Below, in pieces: positions 1 to 8,236 of a stretch of 53,840 bases of DNA (position 1 is the stretch's first letter; the number at the start of each line of letters is the position of its first letter). A model generated the notes under the pieces. That model was not told the origin of the DNA. It saw only the letters and a list, made by a program, of their open reading frames with translations, and did not search any database. The DNA is from a virus, in the IMG/VR virus record IMGVR_UViG_3300019360_000004, positions 1 to 53,840 of that record. One strand, given 5' to 3'. The position numbers and the translations under genes are program-made.

Positions 1-123
1 AACCAAAATGCATGATGAGTGTACCCCCGGCAGTGAGGCCGAGCAGGTCTATTGTGCGGCCAAGGCCTTCGACGGGTGGGATCTGGCGAGTGTGTTTGTC
101 ACCTTAGATCCGCCGTTGCGCAC
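1..123. repeat. Left copy of 123-bp terminal direct repeat
   Basis: Bases 1-123 are identical to 53718-53840 at the other end of the window. Such an overlap arises when a circular or terminally redundant phage genome is assembled and opened at an arbitrary point. The repeat lies inside a small coding gene, which argues for an assembly overlap rather than a biological cohesive or terminal repeat. Confidence 0.95.
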
Positions 124-163
124 AGTGTACTATTGGGAGAAAGACGGGATTTATAGTCTATAG
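1..163 (+). CDS. C-terminal part of a 61-aa protein that crosses the contig junction
   Basis: Joined to the part at 53695-53840, this encodes a 61-residue protein that begins MAKVMTIETK, contains FDGWDLASVF and ends KDGIYSL, with a TAG stop at 161-163. It is acidic and small, with no recognised domain. It is the first gene after the strong promoter at 53598-53627 and lies directly upstream of the small terminase, so it is the leader gene of the late operon. Function unknown. Confidence 0.8.
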   Translation, partial: TKMHDECTPGSEAEQVYCAAKAFDGWDLASVFVTLDPPLRTVYYWEKDGIYSL

Positions 164-187
164 CATGTTTATTTATTACGAGGACAT

Positions 188-736
188 ATGATTCCCAATA
201 ATGGGAGTGGCCCCGGTATTACCGCGATGGCACAGCGGCGTGAGGAGATTGCCCGCCGGTATTTACAAGGGCAATATCAGTCACAAATTGCGCGAGACAT
301 GGGCATCACCCAATCGGCGGTGAGTCTGGCGCTGAAGAAGATTCGCGCGGAGTGGTTGGCTTCGTCCCTGCGTAACTTTGACGCCCTCCAGGCCGAGCAG
401 CTCGCGAAGATCGATCTCGTCGAGGTCGCAGCGTGGGAAGGGTGGGCGCGGAGTCTGCTTCCCCGCGAGGTCTCGGTGACGGAAGCAACCGAGGGGAAGG
501 CGCAGCCGACCGTCCGGAAAGCGAGTCTGCGTCGGGAAGGCCAGGCGGGTGATCCACGTTTCCTGGTTTGTGTACAGAAATGTATCGATCAGCGTATTGG
601 CATTTTGGGCCTGGGGGCGGAGCAGGAGGCGTTGCAGCAGGCCGCACAAGGGATTTCCGTCGTTTTGGAGCAGGCACGGCAGCTGGCGGCAAAGCCCGTG
701 GCCACGTCCCCAACACCACCAATGGCAGAGGCATAA
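188..736 (+). CDS. terS: Terminase small subunit
   Basis: This 182-aa protein probably recognises phage DNA and hands it to the large terminase for packaging. Residues about 15-55 form a helix-turn-helix (QIARDMGITQSAVSLALKKI), typical of small terminase N-terminal DNA-binding domains. The rest is helical and Ala/Gln-rich, as expected for an oligomerising region. The start follows ACGAGGAC at a good distance. The large subunit follows three small genes later in the same operon. The assignment rests on the HTH plus position; other HTH proteins are possible. Confidence 0.72.
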   Translation: MIPNNGSGPGITAMAQRREEIARRYLQGQYQSQIARDMGITQSAVSLALKKIRAEWLASSLRNFDALQAEQLAKIDLVEVAAWEGWARSLLPREVSVTEATEGKAQPTVRKASLRREGQAGDPRFLVCVQKCIDQRIGILGLGAEQEALQQAAQGISVVLEQARQLAAKPVATSPTPPMAEA

Positions 737-738
737 AC

Positions 739-1101
739 ATGGCCACACGTATTGTCGCTTGTGTATTCGATCAGGCTGAGAAAAAGGAAGGGGTGCGGAA
801 AGATAAAGATCAGGCATTGATATTTTGGACGAAAGCTTATCCTCTTGGATTGGTTTCTATGGATTGTGAAGGGGAAATCTGTATTGAATGGGTAGGCCCT
901 CTTGGGGAAGTGAGACTTATTTTGCCTGTATCAGACAGTCTTGTCCCCTATGTGTATTATGCATCTGGATCAGCGTATGGTATTGATAACCTTGATGATC
1001 CTCAGAAACTTCGCGCATTGCTCAAAAGTATGACTGCGAATGATTTTGATTCTGCCACGTTTGTGTCCTTGTGGCAGCGTTGGCAAGAATTAAATGGATG
1101 A
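739..1101 (+). CDS. Hypothetical protein between terminase subunits
   Basis: A 120-aa protein starting MATRIVACVFDQ. The ATG at 739 follows AGAGG and lies two bases after the terS stop; an upstream in-frame extension is only out-of-frame terS sequence. It shows alternating hydrophobic strands and an aromatic C-terminus (WQRWQELNG). No family recognised. Its 3' end overlaps the next start by 8 bp, indicating translational coupling. Confidence 0.65.
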   Translation: MATRIVACVFDQAEKKEGVRKDKDQALIFWTKAYPLGLVSMDCEGEICIEWVGPLGEVRLILPVSDSLVPYVYYASGSAYGIDNLDDPQKLRALLKSMTANDFDSATFVSLWQRWQELNG

Positions 1102-1471
1102 TGACCATTCGCAGCATTCAACCATCGCAAAAATGTTGAGTTTTCAACAGTTGCCGGTCGGCTGGCATTATGGCGAAGGTCGTCCATGTGTCGTGGTTGC
1201 CTTATTGCAAGCTCTTTACCTGCATCGCTATGCGCAAATACTTGGTCTCACTGAGACAGATGCCTTTCCTGGCATTGACGGTGCGCTTTTGTTGACGGTC
1301 TATGATGGGGATGACACGCTTGCGTTTCAGTGTGAATTAGATGGCTCTATTAGCTATGTGTTGGAGAGAAATGATCTCGAGGTAGCCGAGACAGAAGACC
1401 TGACGATGGCGCAAGCGCGGACCATACTATATGCCCATGTCATGCAGAAAAGCTGCCCAGGCTCGTACTGA
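1094..1471 (+). CDS. Hypothetical protein
   Basis: A 125-aa acidic protein (MDDDHSQHST...) whose ATG lies within the last codons of the preceding gene. There is no clear Shine-Dalgarno sequence, so it is probably translated by coupling. Residues 60-110 look like a beta-rich small domain. No known family recognised. Its position between terminase genes is typical of poorly conserved phage accessory genes. Confidence 0.6.
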   Translation: MDDDHSQHSTIAKMLSFQQLPVGWHYGEGRPCVVVALLQALYLHRYAQILGLTETDAFPGIDGALLLTVYDGDDTLAFQCELDGSISYVLERNDLEVAETEDLTMAQARTILYAHVMQKSCPGSY

Positions 1472-1487
1472 CGGAGGAATACATCCT

Positions 1488-1868
1488 ATGGTTGAGATGC
1501 GGATATTCTCTCTGGGGGCTATTGTAGCCTATAGTCCTGCCTGTTTTACAGATGGTGATATGTCCGTACCGGATGTCGACGACTGGCGGGTGGTCGCCAT
1601 CGGGATGCATTGGCGAGACGTCGTGAAGCGGTGGCCGAAGGAAAGCGAAAGAAAGTCGTTGTCATGGACCTATTTGTTACAGCCGCTCGATGGTGATCGT
1701 CGTCGTCAGGTATGGGCAGATGCGGATCATGTATTCCAATGGGATATTGCTGAGCGAGCGTCTACCGTATTTTATCTTCGTAAAGACCCATTGCCCCCGG
1801 TAGTATGGAAATGTGCCGTTGATACGGGGGAAGGGGATGACGATGCATCAAAAATGTTTTACTCGTGA
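1488..1868 (+). CDS. Hypothetical protein
   Basis: A 126-aa protein starting MVEMRIFSLG. The start at 1488 was chosen over an upstream in-frame ATG (1431) because GGAGG lies 10 bases before it. It is Trp- and Asp-rich (DDWRVVAIGMHWRDVVKRW) and ends with TGA immediately followed by TAG. Function not recognised. Confidence 0.6.
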   Translation: MVEMRIFSLGAIVAYSPACFTDGDMSVPDVDDWRVVAIGMHWRDVVKRWPKESERKSLSWTYLLQPLDGDRRRQVWADADHVFQWDIAERASTVFYLRKDPLPPVVWKCAVDTGEGDDDASKMFYS

Positions 1869-1874
1869 TAGAAT

Positions 1875-3413
1875 GTGTACACTATGCAGATGATTCCCGC
1901 CGCCGGGTTGCGTCGTCAACGGGCACGGGTGACGTTCTCACCACTCTATCAGGCGCATCTCCACACCTATGCGGCATTGCGGGAGATGTGGCGGGATAAT
2001 CCCATATTTTATGTGCGGTGGCGCTTTGGGATTGAGCCTACGTGGCAACAGGCGCAGATCCTGCAAGCCATTGTCCCGCCAGGGAGTAAGGTCTCAGTAC
2101 GGTCAGGGCATGGGATCGGCAAAACGACGGCGGCGGCCTGGGCGCTGTATTGGATGCTGGAAACACACGACTATGCCAAGGTGCCGTGCACTGCGCCGTC
2201 CTCGCATCAACTCCGTGATATTCTGTGGGGCGAGCTCAGCAAATGGCGACGTATTGCCGATGCAATGAGTATGCAACGCAGCGAGCATTCCACGGTGACG
2301 TTGGGCAAACTGTTTCGGCTGGTGACAGATAGTCTGTATGATCCGAGCGCACGCGAATGGGGGGCCTTTGCGCGGACGGCTCGCAAGGAAAATCCTGAGG
2401 CATTACAGGGGTTTCACGCAGAGCATTTATTGTTCGTGGTAGACGAGGCTTCGGGTGTTCCCGAAGAGATTTTCGAGGCAGGAGAAGGGGCATTATCGAC
2501 ACCCGGTGCGCGGGTGCTCTTGCTTGGAAACCCGACTCGCACGCAGGGGACGTTTGCTGCCAGCCATCTTCACAATCGTGGGGACTATACGACGCTGCAT
2601 TTTCGCTCCCAGGATTCCCCGCTGGTGCACGGAGGGTATCGTGAGCAATTGGTGCGAAAATGGGGTGAGGGGAGTAATATGGTACGGGTCCGCGCGGATG
2701 GGGAGTTTCCGCGCCAGGACGATGATGTATTGATTCCCCTAGACTTAACTGAACCATGTCTCATGCGTGATTCGGTCGAGGGGGTAGGCCCGCGTTGTCT
2801 TGGTGTGGATGTCGCGCGTATGGGCGCAGATCGTACGACGCTCGTGCTCCGTCAGGGGGCTCTGGTGACACATATAGCGATCTATGCGAAGCAGGACACG
2901 ATGCAGACGGTCGGCCAGATTGTGGGAGTGTTAGACCGATGGGCAGTGGATACTGTGATGGTTGACGTGATCGGGTTAGGAGCAGGCGTCTATGATCGCC
3001 TGGTGGAGTTAGCCCGCCAGGGGGTGGTGAAAGTGCCCATAGTTGCCGTCAACGTAGCGATGGCGCCTCCACGTCAATCATTGGTGGGAGAGGCACGGCC
3101 GCGGTTACTGCGGGATTATCTTTGGTTGGCGATGGCCTGCTGGCTGCGGGATGACGCGCCAGTGTTTACCGCACCTGATCGCCAGGCATGTGAAGACCTC
3201 GCGGGGGAACTGGCGAGCGTGCATTATCGACTGGACAGTAGCGGATGTATCGTGGTCGAGGACAAAGATACTATGCGGAAACGCCTGGGACATTCACCCG
3301 ATTTGGCCGATGCGTTAGGGTGTACGTTTGTCCCCCAGCGGGAGTCCTTGCCTCCGATGAACTTGGGCGCGGTATTGGAAGATTTATCACAGGTGAGTCG
3401 CTGGAGGGAATAA
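1875..3413 (+). CDS. terL: Terminase large subunit (packaging ATPase and nuclease)
   Basis: This 512-aa motor drives DNA into the prohead and cuts it into genome units. The ATPase domain shows Walker A GHGIGKT at residues 78-84, Walker B LLFVVDEA at 185-192 with Asp190/Glu191, and a coupling motif GNPTRTQG at 218-225. The C-terminal RNase H-fold nuclease shows acidic residues in LGVDVAR (D312), VMVDVIG (D364) and HSPDLADAL (D476, D479). All expected motifs are present and the length is normal. The start at 1875 has a weak ribosome binding site; 1884 is an in-frame alternative. Confidence 0.93.
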   Translation: MYTMQMIPAAGLRRQRARVTFSPLYQAHLHTYAALREMWRDNPIFYVRWRFGIEPTWQQAQILQAIVPPGSKVSVRSGHGIGKTTAAAWALYWMLETHDYAKVPCTAPSSHQLRDILWGELSKWRRIADAMSMQRSEHSTVTLGKLFRLVTDSLYDPSAREWGAFARTARKENPEALQGFHAEHLLFVVDEASGVPEEIFEAGEGALSTPGARVLLLGNPTRTQGTFAASHLHNRGDYTTLHFRSQDSPLVHGGYREQLVRKWGEGSNMVRVRADGEFPRQDDDVLIPLDLTEPCLMRDSVEGVGPRCLGVDVARMGADRTTLVLRQGALVTHIAIYAKQDTMQTVGQIVGVLDRWAVDTVMVDVIGLGAGVYDRLVELARQGVVKVPIVAVNVAMAPPRQSLVGEARPRLLRDYLWLAMACWLRDDAPVFTAPDRQACEDLAGELASVHYRLDSSGCIVVEDKDTMRKRLGHSPDLADALGCTFVPQRESLPPMNLGAVLEDLSQVSRWRE

Positions 3414-4766
3414 ATGGCTGAGATACGCCGTAATGGAAGCACTACACATGGTCTCCCAACTAATTTGATGATGGAGTTGGGGACTACTGGCCTCCGGCGG
3501 TACGGTGGGTACATTCGTGAGCAGTACCTCCCAGCGCTTGTCGGTTTGCAGGGTGTGCGTACCTTCAAACAAATGGGCCGCGATTCTATTCTAGGTGGTG
3601 TGCTCTATGCCAATGAAACGTTGATCCGGCAAGCAGGCTGGCGAGTAGACCCTGCCGATCACTCGAATCTAGCCCAGGCACATGCCGATCTGGTTGACAG
3701 CATGCTGTTCCAGGATATGAGTCAGTCCTGGCCGGTCTTTCTGAGTGAGGCGCTGAGTTTTCAGCTCTATGGCTGGGCATATCATGAGATTTGCTGGAAG
3801 CGTCGCTTAGGCGAGATACCACCGTCGGGATATGATCCGACGAGTCCCGAGTGGGATTGGTGGGCGACCAGTCAGTATGATGATGGACTGATTGCTCCCC
3901 GCAAATTGCCGATTCGGTCGCAGGATACGTTGCTGCAATGGGAGTTTGACCGCAGTGGTGGCGTCCAGGCCATGGTGCAGCAAGATCCCATCGTCGGGAA
4001 ACAGGCGACCATTCCGATAGACAAGGCCTTGCTCTTTCGCCTTTTCTCGGAAAAGGCGAACCCCGAAGGACGGAGTTTGTTTCTTGCGGCGTATGATGAT
4101 TGGTATGCTGCGAAACATATTAAGCGCATCGAAGGGATTGGGATTGAACGCGACCTTGCGGGGATGTTTCACGCGCGGCTTCCGCCGGAATATCTGAGTG
4201 CCAATGCCTCCCTCGAGGAGGCAAATATCCGCGAATACGTCAAGAAAATGGTCACGCAAGTACACCGCGATGAGCTGGAAGGTTTGGTCACGCCTCTGGC
4301 GTATGATGCGAATGGCAATGAGTTATTTCAATTTGAACTTTTGACGACTGGGGGCACGCGGCAATTTGATACCACCGCGATCATTCAACGTTATGATACT
4401 CGTAAGTTACAAGCGGTATTAGCGAATATCCTGATGGTAGGGATGCAAGGCCGTACGGGAAGCTATAGTCTTGGTGAGACGCTGAGTGATCTGTACATGG
4501 CGGGCCTGACCGCCATTGCGCATAGTTTGACAGAGGTATTGAATCGCCATCTGCTCCCCCGGATCTGGGCACTGAATGCGTTACCGCGTGCGACCATGCC
4601 GCGTGTGGTGCATGGGCACTTGAAACAGGTCGATTTTGATAAATTTACTTCCGGAGTGCTACGGCTCAGTCAGGCTGGGATGGTATTAACGCCCCAGGAT
4701 GAAATCCATATTCGCATGGAGTCCGGCTTTCCGCACGTCGTCCCTGATGCACAGGAAGAGATCTAG
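3414..4766 (+). CDS. Portal protein, DUF935 (Mu gp29-like) family
   Basis: This 450-aa protein would form the dodecameric portal at one vertex of the head through which DNA enters and leaves. Family-type stretches include the N-terminal GGYIREQYLPAL region, the GWAYHEICWK segment near residue 122, and the central helical block AAYDDWYAAKHIKRIEGIGI near 222-242. It begins on the base after the terL stop, behind GGAGGGAATAA, and its TAG overlaps the next start by one base. Position directly after terL supports the call. Confidence 0.85.
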   Translation: MAEIRRNGSTTHGLPTNLMMELGTTGLRRYGGYIREQYLPALVGLQGVRTFKQMGRDSILGGVLYANETLIRQAGWRVDPADHSNLAQAHADLVDSMLFQDMSQSWPVFLSEALSFQLYGWAYHEICWKRRLGEIPPSGYDPTSPEWDWWATSQYDDGLIAPRKLPIRSQDTLLQWEFDRSGGVQAMVQQDPIVGKQATIPIDKALLFRLFSEKANPEGRSLFLAAYDDWYAAKHIKRIEGIGIERDLAGMFHARLPPEYLSANASLEEANIREYVKKMVTQVHRDELEGLVTPLAYDANGNELFQFELLTTGGTRQFDTTAIIQRYDTRKLQAVLANILMVGMQGRTGSYSLGETLSDLYMAGLTAIAHSLTEVLNRHLLPRIWALNALPRATMPRVVHGHLKQVDFDKFTSGVLRLSQAGMVLTPQDEIHIRMESGFPHVVPDAQEEI

Positions 4767-5656
4767 TGCCTTTTATCGTTACGTTTGGGCATCAGCGTTT
4801 GAGGAAAGCGCACGATCAGCGTTCATCACTCGAACGGCTCATTGAGGATACCGTGCCACGGATGCAGGCTGATGTGCTTATTGTCCTCGCCGGTACTGGT
4901 GCAATGCTCGCTCGTGAGACGATTGGTCGCCTACTGACATTGGGTGACGATGTCACGTTGACCGCGGTTCTGAGTCGGGACTGGGACGATAATGGAGAGC
5001 AGGACTTACGGGATGCGCTGATTGCCGCCATGGTGGGCCTGGGCTTAGCGGCCGTGCGTGTGACTCCAGGTCCTGAGGGCGTGTCGTCTGCGCCAGAACT
5101 GGCATTGGAAGCACTGCTGATGCAGTACGCCACGATGGAGATCGATGCGCTGACCCTCACAACCCGCGCCGCAATCCCTGACATCCTAGCGATGGCCCAC
5201 GCCTCCGAACTTCCACTGGCGGATCAGATTGATCTAGTACAGAATACCTTGGGACTTACATCGCGCCAGGTGCAGACGATAGCACGGTACCGGGCGGGTT
5301 TGGAGGCCGCTGGGGAATCCTCGCAACGTATCAGTGCTATGCTAGCGCGTCGTATCACGGCATTGCGACAACAGCGGGCAGAGACGATTGCGCGGACTGA
5401 AGCGCAAAATGCCGTGGTCCTGGGACAAGAGGCGGTCTGGCAGGATGCAGTGCAGCGTGGCCTCGTGCAGGCGGGCGATATCCGGCGCTATTGGGTCATT
5501 GGCGCCGGGGCATGTCCGACCATCTGTGCATTAATTCCCGGCATGAATCAGGAAGGCCGGGGTCTGGAGGAGCCGTTTGAAACACCAATTGGACCGATTA
5601 TGCGTCCTACAGCCCATCCCAACTGTAAGTGCAGTCTTGCAGGACGATGGATCTAG
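4766..5656 (+). CDS. Head morphogenesis protein (SPP1 gp7 / Mu gp30-like)
   Basis: A 296-aa minor head protein that probably sits with the portal inside the prohead. The conserved C-terminal part has the family arrangement: a helical RAETIARTEAQNA stretch at about 210-222, then WVIGAGACPTICALIPG, and a closing HPNCKC near the C-terminus. It starts with GTG, whose G is the last base of the portal TAG stop, implying coupled translation. The N-terminal half is helical and less conserved. Confidence 0.8.
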   Translation: MPFIVTFGHQRLRKAHDQRSSLERLIEDTVPRMQADVLIVLAGTGAMLARETIGRLLTLGDDVTLTAVLSRDWDDNGEQDLRDALIAAMVGLGLAAVRVTPGPEGVSSAPELALEALLMQYATMEIDALTLTTRAAIPDILAMAHASELPLADQIDLVQNTLGLTSRQVQTIARYRAGLEAAGESSQRISAMLARRITALRQQRAETIARTEAQNAVVLGQEAVWQDAVQRGLVQAGDIRRYWVIGAGACPTICALIPGMNQEGRGLEEPFETPIGPIMRPTAHPNCKCSLAGRWI

Positions 5657-5690
5657 GGATCGCAGGGGTACTCTGAGAGGATCATCCTAC

Positions 5691-5885
5691 ATGTCTTCCC
5701 GTTCAGCCATTACTCTCTTAGATATTCTCCAACGGCATGGGCTGTCGATTGCAGTGTTAGAGCTGTGGGTTCAGCATTGTGAACGGAAGCGCACGGGCTT
5801 TTTTGGCTGTCATACGGTTCATGGGGAGATTGAACTGTATGAGGCATGTTGTAAGGAAAAGGTGAAACATCTGGAGGAGGCTTGA
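5691..5885 (+). CDS. Small hypothetical protein
   Basis: A 64-aa protein starting MSSRSAITLLD, preceded by GAGAGG at 5675-5680. Longer in-frame ORF upstream is out-of-frame head-protein sequence, so 5691 is the likely start. It has several Cys residues (WVQHCERK, YEACCKEK) and a helical Lys/Glu-rich end. Function unknown. A candidate promoter begins over its stop codon. Confidence 0.55.
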   Translation: MSSRSAITLLDILQRHGLSIAVLELWVQHCERKRTGFFGCHTVHGEIELYEACCKEKVKHLEEA

Positions 5886-5910
5886 CAAACGTCTAACACT
5901 AGTGTACTTG
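5882..5910 (+). promoter_or_regulatory. Candidate promoter inside the head operon, with an inverted repeat
   Basis: TTGACA at 5882-5887 is followed after 17 bp by TACTTG (5905-5910), a perfect -35 box with a weak -10. The -10 region overlaps the palindrome ACACTAGTGT (5896-5905). A 7-bp inverted repeat, GTCTAAC (5891-5897) and GTTAGAC (5920-5926), brackets it, so a regulator could bind here. It reads toward the terminator at 5992-6035. Confidence 0.45.
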
Positions 5911-5991
5911 TTCTAGTCAGTTAGACATTTTTGTCCATCCGACACCATAGATGCCAGCATATACATGCTGAGCGGGCCAACGCACACACGA

Positions 5992-6035
5992 GTCCCACCC
6001 TCCTGACCGGCAGGTCAGATGGATGGGGCTTTTTT
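5992..6035 (+). terminator. Intrinsic terminator before the protease/scaffold genes
   Basis: A GC-rich stem has a perfect inner arm CTGACC/GGTCAG closed by a GGCA loop, a 2-nt internal bulge, and an outer arm GTCCCACCC/GGATGGGGC, followed directly by six T residues. It lies within the rightward operon and 15 bases before the next gene, so it may act as an attenuator or end a short transcript started at 5882. Confidence 0.75.
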
Positions 6036-6050
6036 ATTTCGGGAGTTGTG

Positions 6051-6446
6051 ATGCCGTCCCTTTCTATCCCTATTACCAAGGCTGATGATGTGACCCAGTG
6101 TGTGTTTGGTTGGGCGTCCATCGCAGTCACGAAAACCGGGGAATCCCTGGTGGATTTGCAGGGCGATGTGATCGATATCTATGACCTCGAGCAGGCATTC
6201 TATGAGTATGTCAAAGCATCAGGCGAGTTGAACTTCCATCATACCGGTGCAATCCGAGGCCAGCTCATTGAAGCGATGGTGTTCACTCCTGAAAAACTTA
6301 CAAAAATGGGTATCCCTCCTGGTATGGTGCCGCTGGGGGCCTGGGTCGGCTATCACTTACCGGATAGGGCGGATTATCAGCAAGCACGAGAGGAAGGCCT
6401 GCTTATGTTCAGCATTGAGGGCATGGCTGAGCGGGTGGAGGTGTAA
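6051..6446 (+). CDS. XkdF-like prohead serine protease domain protein
   Basis: A 131-aa protein resembling the XkdF/Peptidase_S78_2 family, thought to process or assemble the prohead. Family-like stretches are FGWASIAVT, DLQGDVIDI, ELNFHHTG with a histidine pair near residue 63, and GAWVGYHL. The start at 6051 is favoured because the longer ORF would translate through the terminator at 5992-6035; GGGAG lies just upstream. It is followed after 2 bp by the gene that completes the protease/scaffold unit. Confidence 0.7.
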   Translation: MPSLSIPITKADDVTQCVFGWASIAVTKTGESLVDLQGDVIDIYDLEQAFYEYVKASGELNFHHTGAIRGQLIEAMVFTPEKLTKMGIPPGMVPLGAWVGYHLPDRADYQQAREEGLLMFSIEGMAERVEV

Positions 6447-6448
6447 GC

Positions 6449-7831
6449 ATGGCTACACGTCTCACAAAATTGTCCATCGGTAAAGTGGCGCTGGTGCCAA
6501 AAGGGGCGAACCAGGAAGCTTATGTCTTGCTCTATAAGATGGACAAAGCGGAGTGGACCACGGCGACGGTCAACAATTTTCCCGATAGTTCATTCGCCTA
6601 TGTCGAGCCGGGTGATAAGGATCCGGACGGGAAGACGACTCCACGCAGCAAGCGTCACCTGCCCTACAAGGATGCGGCTGGGAAGCCCGATGCCGCCCAT
6701 ACACGCAACGCCCTTTCGCGGCTTCCGCAGACGAACATTTCGGCCAGCGCGAAAGCCAGCGCCAAGCGCAAACTTTTGGCGGCCGCACGCTCGTTGGGGA
6801 TTAACGCCACTACTAATACACAAAAGGATCTAGGGATGGATGATACGGCGATGGCGATGGATGAGGAGCGAGAATCTCCGCCGATGACGTTAGAAGAACG
6901 GCAGCAGGCGCGCCAGCTCTATGCGCAATGGGGGCCTCTCTGGCGTGATTTCTGCGCGACTGTTAACGAGATTATGGACTGGGACGATGACGATGCGCAA
7001 TATGCCGACATTCTGATGCAGTCTATTGAGCAATTCTCGACACAGGCAACTGCCATCTTGTCCGACCTGGGCCTTCTTACCAAAGCTGCCCCGCTATTTG
7101 CCGTGCTGAATGAGGTGACGAAGGCCGGGGCCGTAATGAGCGGAGCCCGTCGAGCGCGTTTACAAGCGGCGATTGGGGCCTTACAGGCTATTCTGGATGA
7201 AGCGAATCCACAAACGGGTGGAGAAACGACCACCCCAGCGACGAAAGGAGTCCGCATGACTGTGACTGTTGATGAAATAACCAAACGGGCTGAAACCGCT
7301 GAGGCTCGTGTGCATGTCCTCGAAGCGGAATTGCTCCAGGCGAAAATGTCGCCTGAGGAACAAGAAGCGGAATACCTCAAGAATTTGCCCGATGCGGTGC
7401 GGAAGCAGTACACAGCCGATAAGGTGGAAAAAGCTGCCCTGCGTGAGGAACTGCGAATTGAGAAAGAGGCGCGGCAGCGGCAGGAGTACATCGAAAAGAC
7501 GGTGACGTATCGCCTCGTTGGGATGACACCCGATCATTGGAATGTGCTAAAGGCGATTGATGGCCTGCCGCAGCAGGAACGTGATGAATTGCTCCGCATG
7601 TTGGCCAGTGCCCATGAGGTGATCAAAACGTCTGGGCTGTTGAAAGTCCATGGGAAAGACGGTGTTGCCCCTGTGATGGGAAGCGCCCTCGAGCGCATCG
7701 AAAAAATGGCACGCGAGCGTGCGGCCGCAAGTGAGGGCAAGCTCACCTATGAGCAAGCCTATGATCGGATCAGTAGCGAACAACCGACGTTGTTTGCTGA
7801 GGCTCGGAGCGAGCAGCGGAGGGTGGCATAA
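6449..7831 (+). CDS. Prohead assembly protein with DUF6582-like domain and C-terminal scaffold
   Basis: A 460-aa protein. Residues 30-112 resemble the DUF6582 phage domain (PDSSFAYVEPG, HLPYKDAAGKPD, HTRNALSRLPQT, then a Lys/Ala helix). The middle is acidic. Residues 270-460 are charged and coiled-coil-like, as in capsid scaffolds, and have their own ribosome binding site (see 7256-7831). Placement between an XkdF-like gene and the decoration and capsid genes matches a protease-scaffold module. The TAA overlaps the next ATG by one base. Confidence 0.65.
   Translation: MATRLTKLSIGKVALVPKGANQEAYVLLYKMDKAEWTTATVNNFPDSSFAYVEPGDKDPDGKTTPRSKRHLPYKDAAGKPDAAHTRNALSRLPQTNISASAKASAKRKLLAAARSLGINATTNTQKDLGMDDTAMAMDEERESPPMTLEERQQARQLYAQWGPLWRDFCATVNEIMDWDDDDAQYADILMQSIEQFSTQATAILSDLGLLTKAAPLFAVLNEVTKAGAVMSGARRARLQAAIGALQAILDEANPQTGGETTTPATKGVRMTVTVDEITKRAETAEARVHVLEAELLQAKMSPEEQEAEYLKNLPDAVRKQYTADKVEKAALREELRIEKEARQRQEYIEKTVTYRLVGMTPDHWNVLKAIDGLPQQERDELLRMLASAHEVIKTSGLLKVHGKDGVAPVMGSALERIEKMARERAAASEGKLTYEQAYDRISSEQPTLFAEARSEQRRVA
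7256..7831 (+). CDS. Nested in-frame scaffold protein
   Basis: Inside the 6449-7831 gene, ATG 7256 is in the same frame and is preceded by AAAGGAG at 7244-7250, a near-ideal ribosome binding site inside coding sequence. The 191-aa product starts MTVTVDEITK and is almost entirely charged helix (EEQEAEYLKNLPDAVRKQY, EELRIEKEARQRQEY). It corresponds exactly to the scaffold-like part. Lambda C/Nu3 is the known precedent for this arrangement; that this start is used is inferred. Confidence 0.6.
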   Translation: MTVTVDEITKRAETAEARVHVLEAELLQAKMSPEEQEAEYLKNLPDAVRKQYTADKVEKAALREELRIEKEARQRQEYIEKTVTYRLVGMTPDHWNVLKAIDGLPQQERDELLRMLASAHEVIKTSGLLKVHGKDGVAPVMGSALERIEKMARERAAASEGKLTYEQAYDRISSEQPTLFAEARSEQRRVA

Positions 7832-8223
7832 TGGCCTTTGAATATCCACGCTTTGTGCGGACGTATAAAGCAACCGCCGATCTGTCGGCGAAACAATTCT
7901 ATCATATCAAATATGATGCCACCGGTGATGGAGTGACCGCCATTACCGCAGATACGGATGTGCCATTTGGGGTGTTACAGAACAATCCGGGAAATGGTGG
8001 GGCTGCGGAGGTTCTCCATCATGGGATCAGTAAAGTGTCCGCTGATGCGGCTATTACACGAGGCGCTGTTATAGGGACCTCTGCTGATGGCCAGGCGATT
8101 ACACGTGCGATTGGTACAGACACGACGAAATACGTTTCTGGCGTTGCCCTGCAAACCGCAAGTGGGGTGAATAGTCTTATTGCGGCCATGATTAACTGTA
8201 TGGATCCTCATCGGGCTGCATAG
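7831..8223 (+). CDS. DUF2190-type capsid decoration protein
   Basis: A 130-aa small beta-rich protein likely to coat or stabilise the capsid. It has the DUF2190 pattern of an early YHIKYDATGDGV segment, DVPFGVLQNNPGNGGAAEV, and a C-terminal GVALQTASGVNSLIAAMI strand. It sits directly before the major capsid gene, the usual place for this family. The ATG overlaps the preceding TAA. Confidence 0.75.
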   Translation: MAFEYPRFVRTYKATADLSAKQFYHIKYDATGDGVTAITADTDVPFGVLQNNPGNGGAAEVLHHGISKVSADAAITRGAVIGTSADGQAITRAIGTDTTKYVSGVALQTASGVNSLIAAMINCMDPHRAA

Positions 8224-8236
8224 GAGAATATAGACT

